The position numbers and the translations under genes were made by a program. The notes below the pieces were generated by a model. It saw only the letters and a program-made list of their open reading frames with translations, was not told the origin of the DNA and ran no database searches. A stretch of 23,786 nucleotides of DNA from JABMRF01 sp964434235 (GTDB taxonomy: Bacteria > Patescibacteriota > Patescibacteriia > UBA11705 > JABHMO01): contig CAYSUN010000012.1 in NCBI GenBank assembly GCA_964434235.1, positions 1-23,786 on the forward strand. Reading direction: 5' to 3'. Positions 16,902-23,204 of the stretch are shown in pieces; the stretch's first letter is position 1, and each line of letters starts with the position of its first letter.

Positions 16902-18192
16902 AATATAAACTTTAGAATAAGTATGAGTTTAGAAACACCAAACATAGAACAAGTAAGAGCACGCGGGCTAATCGCTGGGCTGGATAGTTTTCAGCAAAGT
17001 TATTTGAATAAACTAATTGCTGAATATGAAGAACATTTCGGGCAAATAAAATTAGATGAGCTAGAAGTACAGATCAATCGAGGTGATAGAAAAGCTAGGC
17101 AAATATATATGGCGATAGTTGATAAGTTGAAGGAGATTGTTGATTTTTTAGAAAATAAAGAAACAGAATTGGTTACCGTGAAAGGAAAGCTTTTTGGGAA
17201 TCATGAATCAGTTGTTTGCATAGACCCTAGATTGAAAGATTATTTTGGATTGGTATCTGTTTTATCGGAGCCTCCTCTTGATGGGAAAGTCTATTTGCCA
17301 ATAGGGAGGCAACCTTTGGAGCTTCCTGAGGAATCGGTGGCTAAATTTTACACTAATGATGATTATGCATTTGGCAGAGCACAAAAAATTGTTATAGGTA
17401 ATCATAAAGCAGAAGGCGTATTAAATTTACAACAGTATTTGGGGGTTAATGTCGGTGATAAATTTCAGCTTACTGAGTATGGTAAAAAAAATCCAGATTG
17501 TGTGTTGTTTCAGGGGGCTAATGAGCTGTCTGTAGTTGGTTTTATTTTTGACAATGTTCTTTTTTGGCGTCGGGGGATTTTTGTTGCCCTTGAGTTTATG
17601 GTTGAAGATAAAAATGGACCAGAACCTAAAATGGTGAAAGAAGTATTTGTTAGTGATGCTCTTGAAGTCTGGAAAAATTTCAAAAAAATAAATTAGAATA
17701 TAAACTTTAGAATAAGTATGAATTTAGAAGCACCAAATATAGAACAAGTAAGAGCACGCGGGCTAATCGCTGGGCTGGATAGTTTTCAGCAAAGTCATTT
17801 GAATAGACTAATTGCTGAATATGAAGAACATTTCGGACAAGAAAACCTAGCCGATTTGGAAGCCCTGGCTGATAAAGGTGATGCCAAAGCAGGGAAAAAA
17901 TTTATGGCTATAGTTGATAAGCTGAAGGAGATTGTTGATTTTTTAGCTACAAAAGAAATAGGATTAGGAAAAGTAGTGAAGGGTAAACTTCAAGGAAATG
18001 ATGAAGCGGTTACTTGTATTGATCCTATGTTGAAAGATTATTATGGGGAAGTTTTTACTTTGCCAGCACTATCTAGTAATGGGAAGGTCCTTGTGTCAAG
18101 GTTTAATGGTCAAGTTTTTGAATTACCAGAGGAATCTGTGGCTAGGTTATACAATGATAAAGACGAAAAAATGGGAATAAAAACAAAAATTA
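16142..18192 (+). repeat. 443-nt identical direct repeat between paralogues 1 and 3
   Basis: By line-by-line reading 16142-16584 and 17750-18192 match at every base (offset 1608). One base before (C versus T) and one after (T versus C) break the match, while paralogue 2 between them is clearly diverged. The feature spans both copies. Identity at silent sites points to recent gene conversion or duplication. Confidence 0.9.
16923..17696 (+). CDS. Unknown soluble protein, paralogue 2 of 3
   Basis: 257 residues and the most diverged of the three. It shares the N-terminal RARGLIAGLDSFQQS block, the IVDKLKEIVDFL helix, ELPEESVA, and a DLQQYLGVNVGD...QLTEYGK segment. Its C-terminus (ALEFMVED, PEPKMVKEVF, SDALEVWKNFKKIN) is closer to paralogue 3 than to paralogue 1. 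Its central region (about 84-160) differs from both sisters, with LFGNHESVVCIDPRLKDYFG in place of their version. It is probably cytoplasmic; no export signal is seen. The 21-nt linkers on both sides share GAATATAAACTTTAG just before the start codon. Confidence 0.78.
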   Translation: MSLETPNIEQVRARGLIAGLDSFQQSYLNKLIAEYEEHFGQIKLDELEVQINRGDRKARQIYMAIVDKLKEIVDFLENKETELVTVKGKLFGNHESVVCIDPRLKDYFGLVSVLSEPPLDGKVYLPIGRQPLELPEESVAKFYTNDDYAFGRAQKIVIGNHKAEGVLNLQQYLGVNVGDKFQLTEYGKKNPDCVLFQGANELSVVGFIFDNVLFWRRGIFVALEFMVEDKNGPEPKMVKEVFVSDALEVWKNFKKIN

Positions 18193-18491
18193 CTATGGAA
18201 GAAGGTTGGCCTCTTTTTATTATTGATTTACAACAGTATTTGGGCGTTAATGTTGATGACGAGTTACAGCTTACTGATGAAGGTAAGAATAATCCTAATT
18301 TATTAGAGGTTCATAACGCTAATAAATTAAAAGTGATTGCGTTTGTTCATGTTTTGGATGATAAAGATGGTGTGTCTGTTGCTCTTGAATTTATGGTTGA
18401 AGATAACAGTGGATCAGAACCAAAAATGGTGAAAAAAGTATTTACTAGTGATGCTCTTGAAGTTTGGAAAAATTTCAAAAAAATAAATTAG
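17718..18491 (+). CDS. Unknown soluble protein, paralogue 3 of 3 (mosaic)
   Basis: 257 residues. Codons corresponding to 17750-18192 are identical in DNA to paralogue 1, while the C-terminal tail (SDALEVWKNFKKIN) matches paralogue 2, so this copy is a mosaic. The segment just after the identical block (TMEEGWPLFIIDLQQYLGVNVDD) differs from both. Its sister-gene start pattern (MNLEAPNIEQVRARG) supports the ATG at 17718. No known domain is recognised. The gene for the surface Ig-like protein starts 29 nt downstream, so the four genes are probably one transcript. Confidence 0.78.
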   Translation: MNLEAPNIEQVRARGLIAGLDSFQQSHLNRLIAEYEEHFGQENLADLEALADKGDAKAGKKFMAIVDKLKEIVDFLATKEIGLGKVVKGKLQGNDEAVTCIDPMLKDYYGEVFTLPALSSNGKVLVSRFNGQVFELPEESVARLYNDKDEKMGIKTKITMEEGWPLFIIDLQQYLGVNVDDELQLTDEGKNNPNLLEVHNANKLKVIAFVHVLDDKDGVSVALEFMVEDNSGSEPKMVKKVFTSDALEVWKNFKKIN

Positions 18492-18520
18492 AATATAAAG
18501 TTTCAAATAATTTTATTTAT

Positions 18521-20407
18521 ATGAAGAAAAAAACACCTATTAATCTTGAATTGTCTGACTCAGAACAGAGTTTAGAAAAAATTGAAGAAGAAATAATTGA
18601 GGCAGTAGAAAAAACAGGCAAAAAAAATGTTATTGTTAATATTTTTACTTATCCGCACAGGCAATTAAAAAAGCGTTGGCAAGTTCGTTATAAATTTAAC
18701 AAAAAACATTTAGTCATGGATTCAATAATTGCTGGGATAGTTTTATTTTTGATCGGACTGAATATTTTTTGGATGTGGGGTGGTTTTCATTACTTCGGAG
18801 ATAAAATTGAAGTTGAGTTAATTACCAAACAAGAAAGTGTGGGACTAGCTGATTATGTTGATGTTGAAGTAAAATATTCTAATGACAATAAGTTTGCTTT
18901 GCAAGATTTTAATTTAACCTTAACTTTGCCAGATAATTATGAGCTCATTTCTGTGTCAAAAGATGATTATGATTATAACCATAATACTTTAGCTCTTGGC
19001 GATTTGAAGTCAGGTGCAAATGGAAGTTTTGATATAAAATTGCAAGCTTTTGGTGATACGGGCACGGCTGAAAATTTAATTTTGAATGCTTCTTATTACA
19101 AAACAAACAAAAAAGGTGAACGACTTTGGGGACAATTTTACAAGACAGTAGTGCAAAAATTTGTAATTAGTTCGACTTTTATTGAAGTTGATGTAACTGT
19201 TCCTACTCAGTTGGTAAAAAATCAAGTTTTTACAATTCCATTTAAAATTATAAATAGAAGTGACCAATATTTGAAGGATATTACTTGTGAAAAATTAGAG
19301 CTCAGAGTTTTTTGGGATAATTCAATTATCGCGTCAGAAGATGGCTATATTGTTCAGGATTTTCAACCTGGCCAGGAAGTTGAGTTTGTTGTCAATCATA
19401 CGGCTTGGTCTGAAGATACCAATGATAAGTCATTATATTACGAACTTATTTGGACTAAAAACGGTAAGGAATTTAAGCAATGGGCCAATGGTCAATCGGT
19501 TAAGGTTTTTGATCCGGCTTTGAACTTTAATTTTAAGCTGGATGTGGACGGAGCAGTTACACCAGGTGATCTTGTGCCAATGACTATTTCTTATAAAAAT
19601 GAAGGTAATTATACAATTGAAAGTTTAGTTATTAAATTAGATTTTGGAAGTAATTATTGGGAATTAAATAAATTTATCAGTGAAGATAATATTTATGCGC
19701 AAACGTCTGACGGCGTACAATATTTGGTTTGGGATTACAAAAAGATTCCTTCGTTAGGTATTATTCAACCGGGTGAAAGTCGAGTTTTTGAAGTTCAGGT
19801 GCCAATTAAAAGTCGTATTTCTGGTGTGTCCAGCGTGAATGTTGGTGCAAGTTTGATTGAAGAATATAAGGTTGAAGGTCAGAGTGTACAAGTTTATGGT
19901 AATAATGAAACTGTAAAATTGAATTCTAATTTTTCCATGCAAGTTTATCCAATGTATTTTGCTTCAACAGGTGATCAGCTTGGTCGAGGACCTATTCCGC
20001 CTCGAGTTGGTCAAGAAACAAAGTATTGGATTTTTGTAAAAATGATTAATGATATTAACGATGTGAGCAATGTTTCCGTTCATGTAAAATTGCCTTTCAA
20101 TGTAGTTTGGTTAGATGAAAGTAGCGTTTCAGTTGGGGATCCACTTGTTTATGATTCTGAAACAAAAACTGTTAATTGGAAAATTTCAAAGGTGCCAGCT
20201 GGTTCGGAAAATATTGGATTTGCTTTTCAAGTTGCCATCATTCCAACAGAAGTACAAAAAGGCACTTATCCATTACTTTTAAGTGAAACTAAGGTTAGCG
20301 GTTCTGATCAATTTACTGGTAAGCTGATTGAGAAGAATTTAGGTTCTATTTCAACAAAACTTATTTATGATGAAATTGGTAAGGTAAAGGACGGCGTTGT
20401 TAAATAA
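18521..20407 (+). CDS. Single-pass membrane protein with large extracytoplasmic Ig/DUF11-like region
   Basis: 628 residues from the ATG at 18521. An in-frame TTG at 18464 lies inside paralogue 3 and is less likely. The N-terminal 65 residues are charged and cytoplasmic (acidic 11-30, basic 46-64). One membrane helix spans about 66-89 (SIIAGIVLFLIGLNIFWMWGG). The rest lies outside and contains about four beta-sandwich-like units of the DUF11/CARDB style: VDVEVKYSNDNKFALQDFNLTLTLPDNYELISV, IEVDVTVPTQLVKNQVFTIPFKI, TPGDLVPMTISYKNEGNYTIESL, and a last one rich in NDVSNVSVHVKLPF. There is no sorting motif or second helix. I infer a structural or adhesive cell-surface protein anchored by its N-terminus. 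Its function is unknown. Confidence 0.8.
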   Translation: MKKKTPINLELSDSEQSLEKIEEEIIEAVEKTGKKNVIVNIFTYPHRQLKKRWQVRYKFNKKHLVMDSIIAGIVLFLIGLNIFWMWGGFHYFGDKIEVELITKQESVGLADYVDVEVKYSNDNKFALQDFNLTLTLPDNYELISVSKDDYDYNHNTLALGDLKSGANGSFDIKLQAFGDTGTAENLILNASYYKTNKKGERLWGQFYKTVVQKFVISSTFIEVDVTVPTQLVKNQVFTIPFKIINRSDQYLKDITCEKLELRVFWDNSIIASEDGYIVQDFQPGQEVEFVVNHTAWSEDTNDKSLYYELIWTKNGKEFKQWANGQSVKVFDPALNFNFKLDVDGAVTPGDLVPMTISYKNEGNYTIESLVIKLDFGSNYWELNKFISEDNIYAQTSDGVQYLVWDYKKIPSLGIIQPGESRVFEVQVPIKSRISGVSSVNVGASLIEEYKVEGQSVQVYGNNETVKLNSNFSMQVYPMYFASTGDQLGRGPIPPRVGQETKYWIFVKMINDINDVSNVSVHVKLPFNVVWLDESSVSVGDPLVYDSETKTVNWKISKVPAGSENIGFAFQVAIIPTEVQKGTYPLLLSETKVSGSDQFTGKLIEKNLGSISTKLIYDEIGKVKDGVVK

Positions 20408-20454
20408 AGTTTAATTTTTAGTGTTGCTCGTTTAATTAACTCTTTGCATATCGT

Positions 20455-20459
20455 GGAGG
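20455..20459 (+). promoter_or_regulatory. Shine-Dalgarno site deciding the start of the 79-residue gene
   Basis: GGAGG, 5 nt before ATG 20465. It argues against the upstream in-frame TTG at 20444. Confidence 0.75.
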
Positions 20460-20464
20460 TTGTT

Positions 20465-20704
20465 ATGCCTAACTCTTTGTCAGACATAGATCAAGATCCT
20501 TGGTATTTTGATGCTAGCGTTTGGTGTAAGATTTTGATGCTTGTAGCAGTTGTGGCGATTGGAGTAGTTTCTTTTGTGGCTTATCAAATGTGGTTTCAAA
20601 GAGTTTTTAATTTGCTCGGTTTATCGTTCATCGTGTGTCTTGGAATTGCTTTTGGCATTGAACCAATTCAGGATTTTTTGGATTGGATTAAAGCAAAAGT
20701 ATAA
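20465..20704 (+). CDS. Small two-helix membrane protein (79 aa)
   Basis: Not recognised. An acidic N-terminus (DIDQDPWYFD) is followed by hydrophobic segments at about 22-40 and 46-66 and an amphipathic tail (IEPIQDFLDWIKAKV). The start is set by a strong SD. It lies 57 nt after the Ig-like membrane protein gene and directly before a strong terminator, so it is probably the end of the paralogue transcript, although the good SD and gap also allow separate control. A helper or holin-like role cannot be shown. Confidence 0.7.
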   Translation: MPNSLSDIDQDPWYFDASVWCKILMLVAVVAIGVVSFVAYQMWFQRVFNLLGLSFIVCLGIAFGIEPIQDFLDWIKAKV

Positions 20705-20712
20705 AATTAGCG

Positions 20713-20750
20713 AAAAAGTATCTTCAGCAAGTTGAGGATACTTTTTATTT
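20713..20750 (+). terminator. Strong terminator between the envelope genes and the heat-shock locus
   Basis: A 14-bp stem (20713-20726 with 20733-20746) with one G-T wobble and loop GCAAGT. The right arm ends in TTTTT followed by ATTTT. The left arm begins with AAAAA, so the hairpin could also end transcription from the other strand. It ends where the CIRCE operator begins. Confidence 0.85.
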
Positions 20751-20776
20751 TAGCACTCTCTTGACATGACTGCTAA
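20750..20776 (+). promoter_or_regulatory. CIRCE operator (HrcA binding site)
   Basis: TTAGCACTC, a 9-nt spacer, then GACTGCTAA. The CIRCE consensus is TTAGCACTC-N9-GAGTGCTAA, so 17 of 18 arm bases match (one G to C change). It lies upstream of hrcA and overlaps the -35 box, so bound HrcA would block transcription of hrcA and the genes that follow. Confidence 0.93.
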
Positions 20777-20790
20777 TTGTTTGTTAAAAT
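20761..20790 (+). promoter_or_regulatory. Heat-shock operon promoter inside CIRCE
   Basis: A perfect TTGACA (20761-20766) lies in the CIRCE spacer. An 18-nt spacer is followed by TAAAAT (20785-20790), five of six bases of the -10 consensus. The predicted transcript start is near 20797. Confidence 0.75.
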
Positions 20791-20884
20791 GGTATTATGT
20801 TTGATTTGAATAAACTATTAATTTGTAATGACTAATTAAAAACTAAATAAGTTGAAGAATTGGAATTTTAGCAGTTTGTTTTTA

Positions 20885-20983
20885 GAATAATTAGGTGAAT
20901 TAGTTTAATTAGAGCAATTAGTATAATTAGTGTAATTAGTATAATTAGTGTAATTAGTATAATTAGAATAATTAGTATAATTT
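20885..20983 (+). repeat. Eleven-unit 9-bp tandem repeat in the hrcA leader
   Basis: Exactly 99 nt: eleven 9-nt units of consensus GTRTAATTA. The middle alternates GTATAATTA and GTGTAATTA. Four units carry TATAAT at 18-nt intervals (20922, 20940, 20958, 20976). It ends 13 nt before the hrcA start. Confidence 0.93.
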
Positions 20984-20996
20984 AAAGTAAAAACCT

Positions 20997-21692
20997 GTGC
21001 CAACTGAAAGACAAAAAAATATACTTCGAAAAATGATTGAAATTTTTATTAAAGATGCTCAACCTTTAGCTTCTGGCTTTTTGGTTGATAAAGTAGATCA
21101 GAAAATCAGCCCAGCTACCATTAGAAATGAATTAGTTGCTCTTGAAGAAGAAGGTTATATTTTTCAACCACACACTTCAGCTGGAAGAGTTCCAACAGAA
21201 AAAGCTTATCGATTTTATGTGGAAAATTATCTTGATAAAAGTAAAGTTTTAAGTAATATAGAACAGAAAATATTAGTAGAAATCCAATCTCAAGAAGCTG
21301 ACGATCGCTTGAAAATTAAAAATTTTGCAAAAAAAATTGCTGAATTGTCCAAGCAGGGTGTGATGGTAACTTTTGCTGAATGTGATAATTATTACACTGG
21401 TTTATCAAATATATTTTCTCAGCCAGAATTTAACAGTTCAGAATTAGTTGTAAATCTATCTTCAGTTATTGATCATTTAGATTCAAATTTAGTTGAACTT
21501 GATGAGCGTGACTTTGATGAGCCTGAGGTTTTGATTGGTTCAAAAAACCCAATTGGTTGCGATTGTAGTTTAGTTGTTTTTAAATATAAATTAGGAAAAT
21601 ATAAAGGTATCATTGCTTTGATCGGTCCAATGCGTATGGATTATCAAAAGAATTATGCCCTTGTGAAAGAGTCAATAAAACTCCTTACATAG
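20997..21692 (+). CDS. hrcA: Heat-inducible transcription repressor HrcA, short form
   Basis: 231 residues, starting at GTG 20997; an in-frame TAA at 20988-20990 rules out an upstream start. The N-terminal winged helix is clear: ISPATIRNELVALEEEGYIFQPHTSAGRVPTEKAYRFYVE at about 37-76. The C-terminal core is also typical (IFSQPEFN near 139-146, VLIGSKNPIG near 178-187, IALIGPMRMDYQKNYALV near 206-223). Usual HrcA proteins are about 340 residues. Here about 100 residues of the middle (the region that includes the inserted dimerisation part) are absent, as in a reduced form. It represses its own operon by binding CIRCE, and GroEL-assisted folding normally sets its activity. The stop codon overlaps the start of a heptamer array. 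Confidence 0.93.
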   Translation: MPTERQKNILRKMIEIFIKDAQPLASGFLVDKVDQKISPATIRNELVALEEEGYIFQPHTSAGRVPTEKAYRFYVENYLDKSKVLSNIEQKILVEIQSQEADDRLKIKNFAKKIAELSKQGVMVTFAECDNYYTGLSNIFSQPEFNSSELVVNLSSVIDHLDSNLVELDERDFDEPEVLIGSKNPIGCDCSLVVFKYKLGKYKGIIALIGPMRMDYQKNYALVKESIKLLT

Positions 21693-21732
21693 AACATAGA
21701 GCATGGAGCATAGAACATGGAACATAGAATAT
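21691..21732 (-). repeat. Six heptamers of the ATGTTCT family, inverted orientation
   Basis: On the + strand: AGAACAT, AGAGCAT, GGAGCAT, AGAACAT, GGAACAT, AGAATAT, in exact 7-nt phase. This is the reverse complement of the CTATGTT/CTATGCT family at 7900 and 22120. It forms the left edge of the inserted pseudogene. Confidence 0.85.
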
Positions 21733-21742
21733 AAACTTTAGT

Positions 21743-22102
21743 ATGAGGGAAGGGTATCAGAAAAAATTAGAACAAAAAGCAAAGAAATATGCTCATTTGG
21801 TATATCGGATTTCTGTTGAATTTCCAAGGGAATAATTGTATGGATTAACAAGTCAAATAACGAGGGCGGCCATTTCTGTCGCTTAAAATATTGTTGAAGG
21901 TTATGCAAGAAATAGAATAAAGGAACAGATTAGATTTTTTGAGATTTCTTACGCATCACTAAAAGAAACAAAATTTTTGCTAGAATTTTCAAGGGATGAG
22001 AAGTTAATAAATAATAATCAGTATGTTGAAGTTGCTAAATTGGCAGATGAATTAGGTGCAATGATTTGGGGGGTTATTAATAACAAAAAAGTAAATTTAT
22101 AA
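21743..22102 (+). pseudogene. Broken four-helix-bundle protein (23S rRNA intervening-sequence type)
   Basis: Reading from ATG 21743 gives a 119-residue product with two internal TAA codons at 21833-21835 and 21884-21886, and a final TAA at 22100-22102. The pieces match the family (TIGR02436/PF05635): YQKKLEQKAKKYAHLVYRISVEFPRE, then LYGLTSQITRAAISVA, then NIVEGYARN...KEQIRFFEISYASLKETKFLLEFSRDE. Intact members read LYGLTSQ-[IM]-RRAA-x-S-[VI]-x-[AS]-NI-[AV]-EG, so the second TAA replaces the residue before NIVEG. There is no frameshift; only stops have been gained. The gene lies between hrcA and grpE, where it does not belong functionally, and is bracketed by inverted heptamer arrays. It is probably dead, though a shortened product starting internally cannot be excluded. 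Confidence 0.88.
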
Positions 22103-22119
22103 AAAATAGTGTCATAAGC

Positions 22120-22154
22120 TTTTGCTTTATGCTCTATGATTAATGATCTATGAA
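22120..22154 (+). repeat. Five heptamers of the CTATGAT family reaching into the grpE start
   Basis: TTTTGCT, TTATGCT, CTATGAT, TAATGAT, CTATGAA in 7-nt phase. The last unit contains the ATG of grpE (22150-22152). The array is the right, oppositely oriented flank of the pseudogene. Confidence 0.8.
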
Positions 22155-22686
22155 GAAACCTAAAACAAATAATAAGTCTACAAAAATTGAAAAAGATTGT
22201 GAAAATTGCGTTGAATATTTAAACGGTTGGAAACGGGCTCAAGCTGATTATCAAAATTTAGTTAAAGAATCAGAAGAAAGAAGAAAAGATTATGTTCAGT
22301 ACGCTAATGCCAACATGATTATAGAATTGTTGCCAATCTTGGATAATTTTAAATCTGCTTTTAGCCAAATTCCAGATAATGAGAAGGATAGTCCTTGGGT
22401 AATCGGATTTGGCTATATTAAAAAACAGTTAGAGGATTTTTTGGGCCAAAATGGAGTTGAGGTAATAAAAACTGTTGGGGAAAATTTTGATTTAAGTCTG
22501 CATGAGGCTGTAGAAAACAATGCAAATACGCAAAATATTGCATCTCCAGAATCCGAAATAAACAAGGCAGACGAAGGTGTAATTATCAAGGAAGTTAGAG
22601 CTGGCTATACATTGAACAAAAAAGTTATTCAAGTTGCCAAGGTTATTGTTCAAAGTTCAAATAATGAGAAAGAACAAGCTGAGTAA
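22150..22686 (+). CDS. grpE: Nucleotide exchange factor GrpE
   Basis: 178 residues. GrpE releases ADP from DnaK. The N-terminal coiled coil (about 15-55) contains the hallmark GWKRAQADYQNLVKE at 26-40. The helical dimer region LLPILDNFKSAF lies at 60-71. The C-terminal beta head has GVEVIKTVGENFDLSLHEAVE at 102-122 and GVIIKEVRAGYTLNKKVIQVAKVIVQ at 143-168. A C-x-x-C pair (C17, C20) sits just before the coiled coil. The start codon lies inside a heptamer repeat and has no clear SD, so the initiation context may have been reshaped by the insertion upstream. The next gene starts 57 nt downstream. Confidence 0.95.
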   Translation: MKKPKTNNKSTKIEKDCENCVEYLNGWKRAQADYQNLVKESEERRKDYVQYANANMIIELLPILDNFKSAFSQIPDNEKDSPWVIGFGYIKKQLEDFLGQNGVEVIKTVGENFDLSLHEAVENNANTQNIASPESEINKADEGVIIKEVRAGYTLNKKVIQVAKVIVQSSNNEKEQAE

Positions 22687-22733
22687 TAGATTGTTCTTAA
22701 GTTGAATATTAAAAAATATCAAAATAAATTTAT

Positions 22734-22737
22734 GAGG
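22734..22737 (+). promoter_or_regulatory. Shine-Dalgarno site deciding the start at 22744
   Basis: GAGG, 6 nt before ATG 22744. It favours this start over the in-frame TTG at 22702 and ATG at 22732. Confidence 0.6.
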
Positions 22738-22743
22738 TTTAAC

Positions 22744-23097
22744 ATGGAAAAACCAACAAGCAGTGAAAGTGTTGTGTTATTAAAAGAAAAATATTTTCAG
22801 ATCTTGGATAATCTTAAACAAAAGTATAAAGAACGGATAAAGGATTCATTGTCTGATAATGGAGAATTCTCCAAGGAATTCACTAAAGTTTTGCAAAAAA
22901 TTTTACCAAATCCTGAAATTCTTAATCTGACCGATTCTCTGAGTCCGTATATAAATCAAATGTTTCAAGCTCGTTTAATAACAACTGACGAAGCAGAAGA
23001 ACTTTTGCGCATTTTACAAGATTCAGAGGGTAAGGATAATTTTGAAACTTTTGCTCTTTTGCAATTGCTAGCTGAGATTAATTTAAATAATGAATAA
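22744..23097 (+). CDS. Unknown 117-residue protein between grpE and dnaK
   Basis: Not recognised. It is soluble and probably mostly helical: ESVVLLKEKYFQILDNLKQKYKERIKDSL, FSKEFTKVLQKIL, ARLITTDEAEELLRIL, ETFALLQLLAEINL. Neither a membrane segment nor a metal motif is present. The start is chosen by the GAGG site; an earlier TTG would add 14 residues. Lying inside the heat-shock operon it would rise with GrpE and DnaK under heat stress, so a co-chaperone or regulatory role is possible, but only its position suggests this. Confidence 0.7.
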   Translation: MEKPTSSESVVLLKEKYFQILDNLKQKYKERIKDSLSDNGEFSKEFTKVLQKILPNPEILNLTDSLSPYINQMFQARLITTDEAEELLRILQDSEGKDNFETFALLQLLAEINLNNE

Positions 23098-23149
23098 TTA
23101 TAAATAAATATTTAAAATAAGTTTTACGGAATATCCAAGATAATATCAG

Positions 23150-23179
23150 TTGCATGAAATTTTTATTATCTTGTATAAA
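23150..23179 (+). promoter_or_regulatory. Possible internal promoter before dnaK
   Basis: TTGCAT (23150-23155), an 18-nt spacer, then TATAAA (23174-23179). No CIRCE copy is seen nearby. A motif ATCTTGTA is repeated just downstream (from about 23168 to 23197). It could supply basal dnaK expression. Such boxes also occur by chance in AT-rich DNA. Confidence 0.35.
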
Positions 23180-23204
23180 ATCTTGTAAATCTTGTAATGT
23201 CAAT

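Noticed and set aside
18464..18520. TTG start for the Ig-like membrane protein
   Set aside because: It would overlap paralogue 3 by 28 nt in another frame and has no SD; ATG 18521 gives a normal basic N-terminus.
20444..20464. TTG start for the two-helix protein
   Set aside because: GGAGG at 20455-20459 lies inside that extension and points to ATG 20465.
21833..21886. Recoding or readthrough of TAA in the four-helix-bundle gene
   Set aside because: TAA is the main stop codon of this genome, two occur in one small gene, and no recoding structure is seen; gene decay is simpler.
22702..22743. TTG start for the gene between grpE and dnaK
   Set aside because: ATG 22744 has a GAGG site at the right distance; the earlier codons add an uncharacteristic basic stretch.
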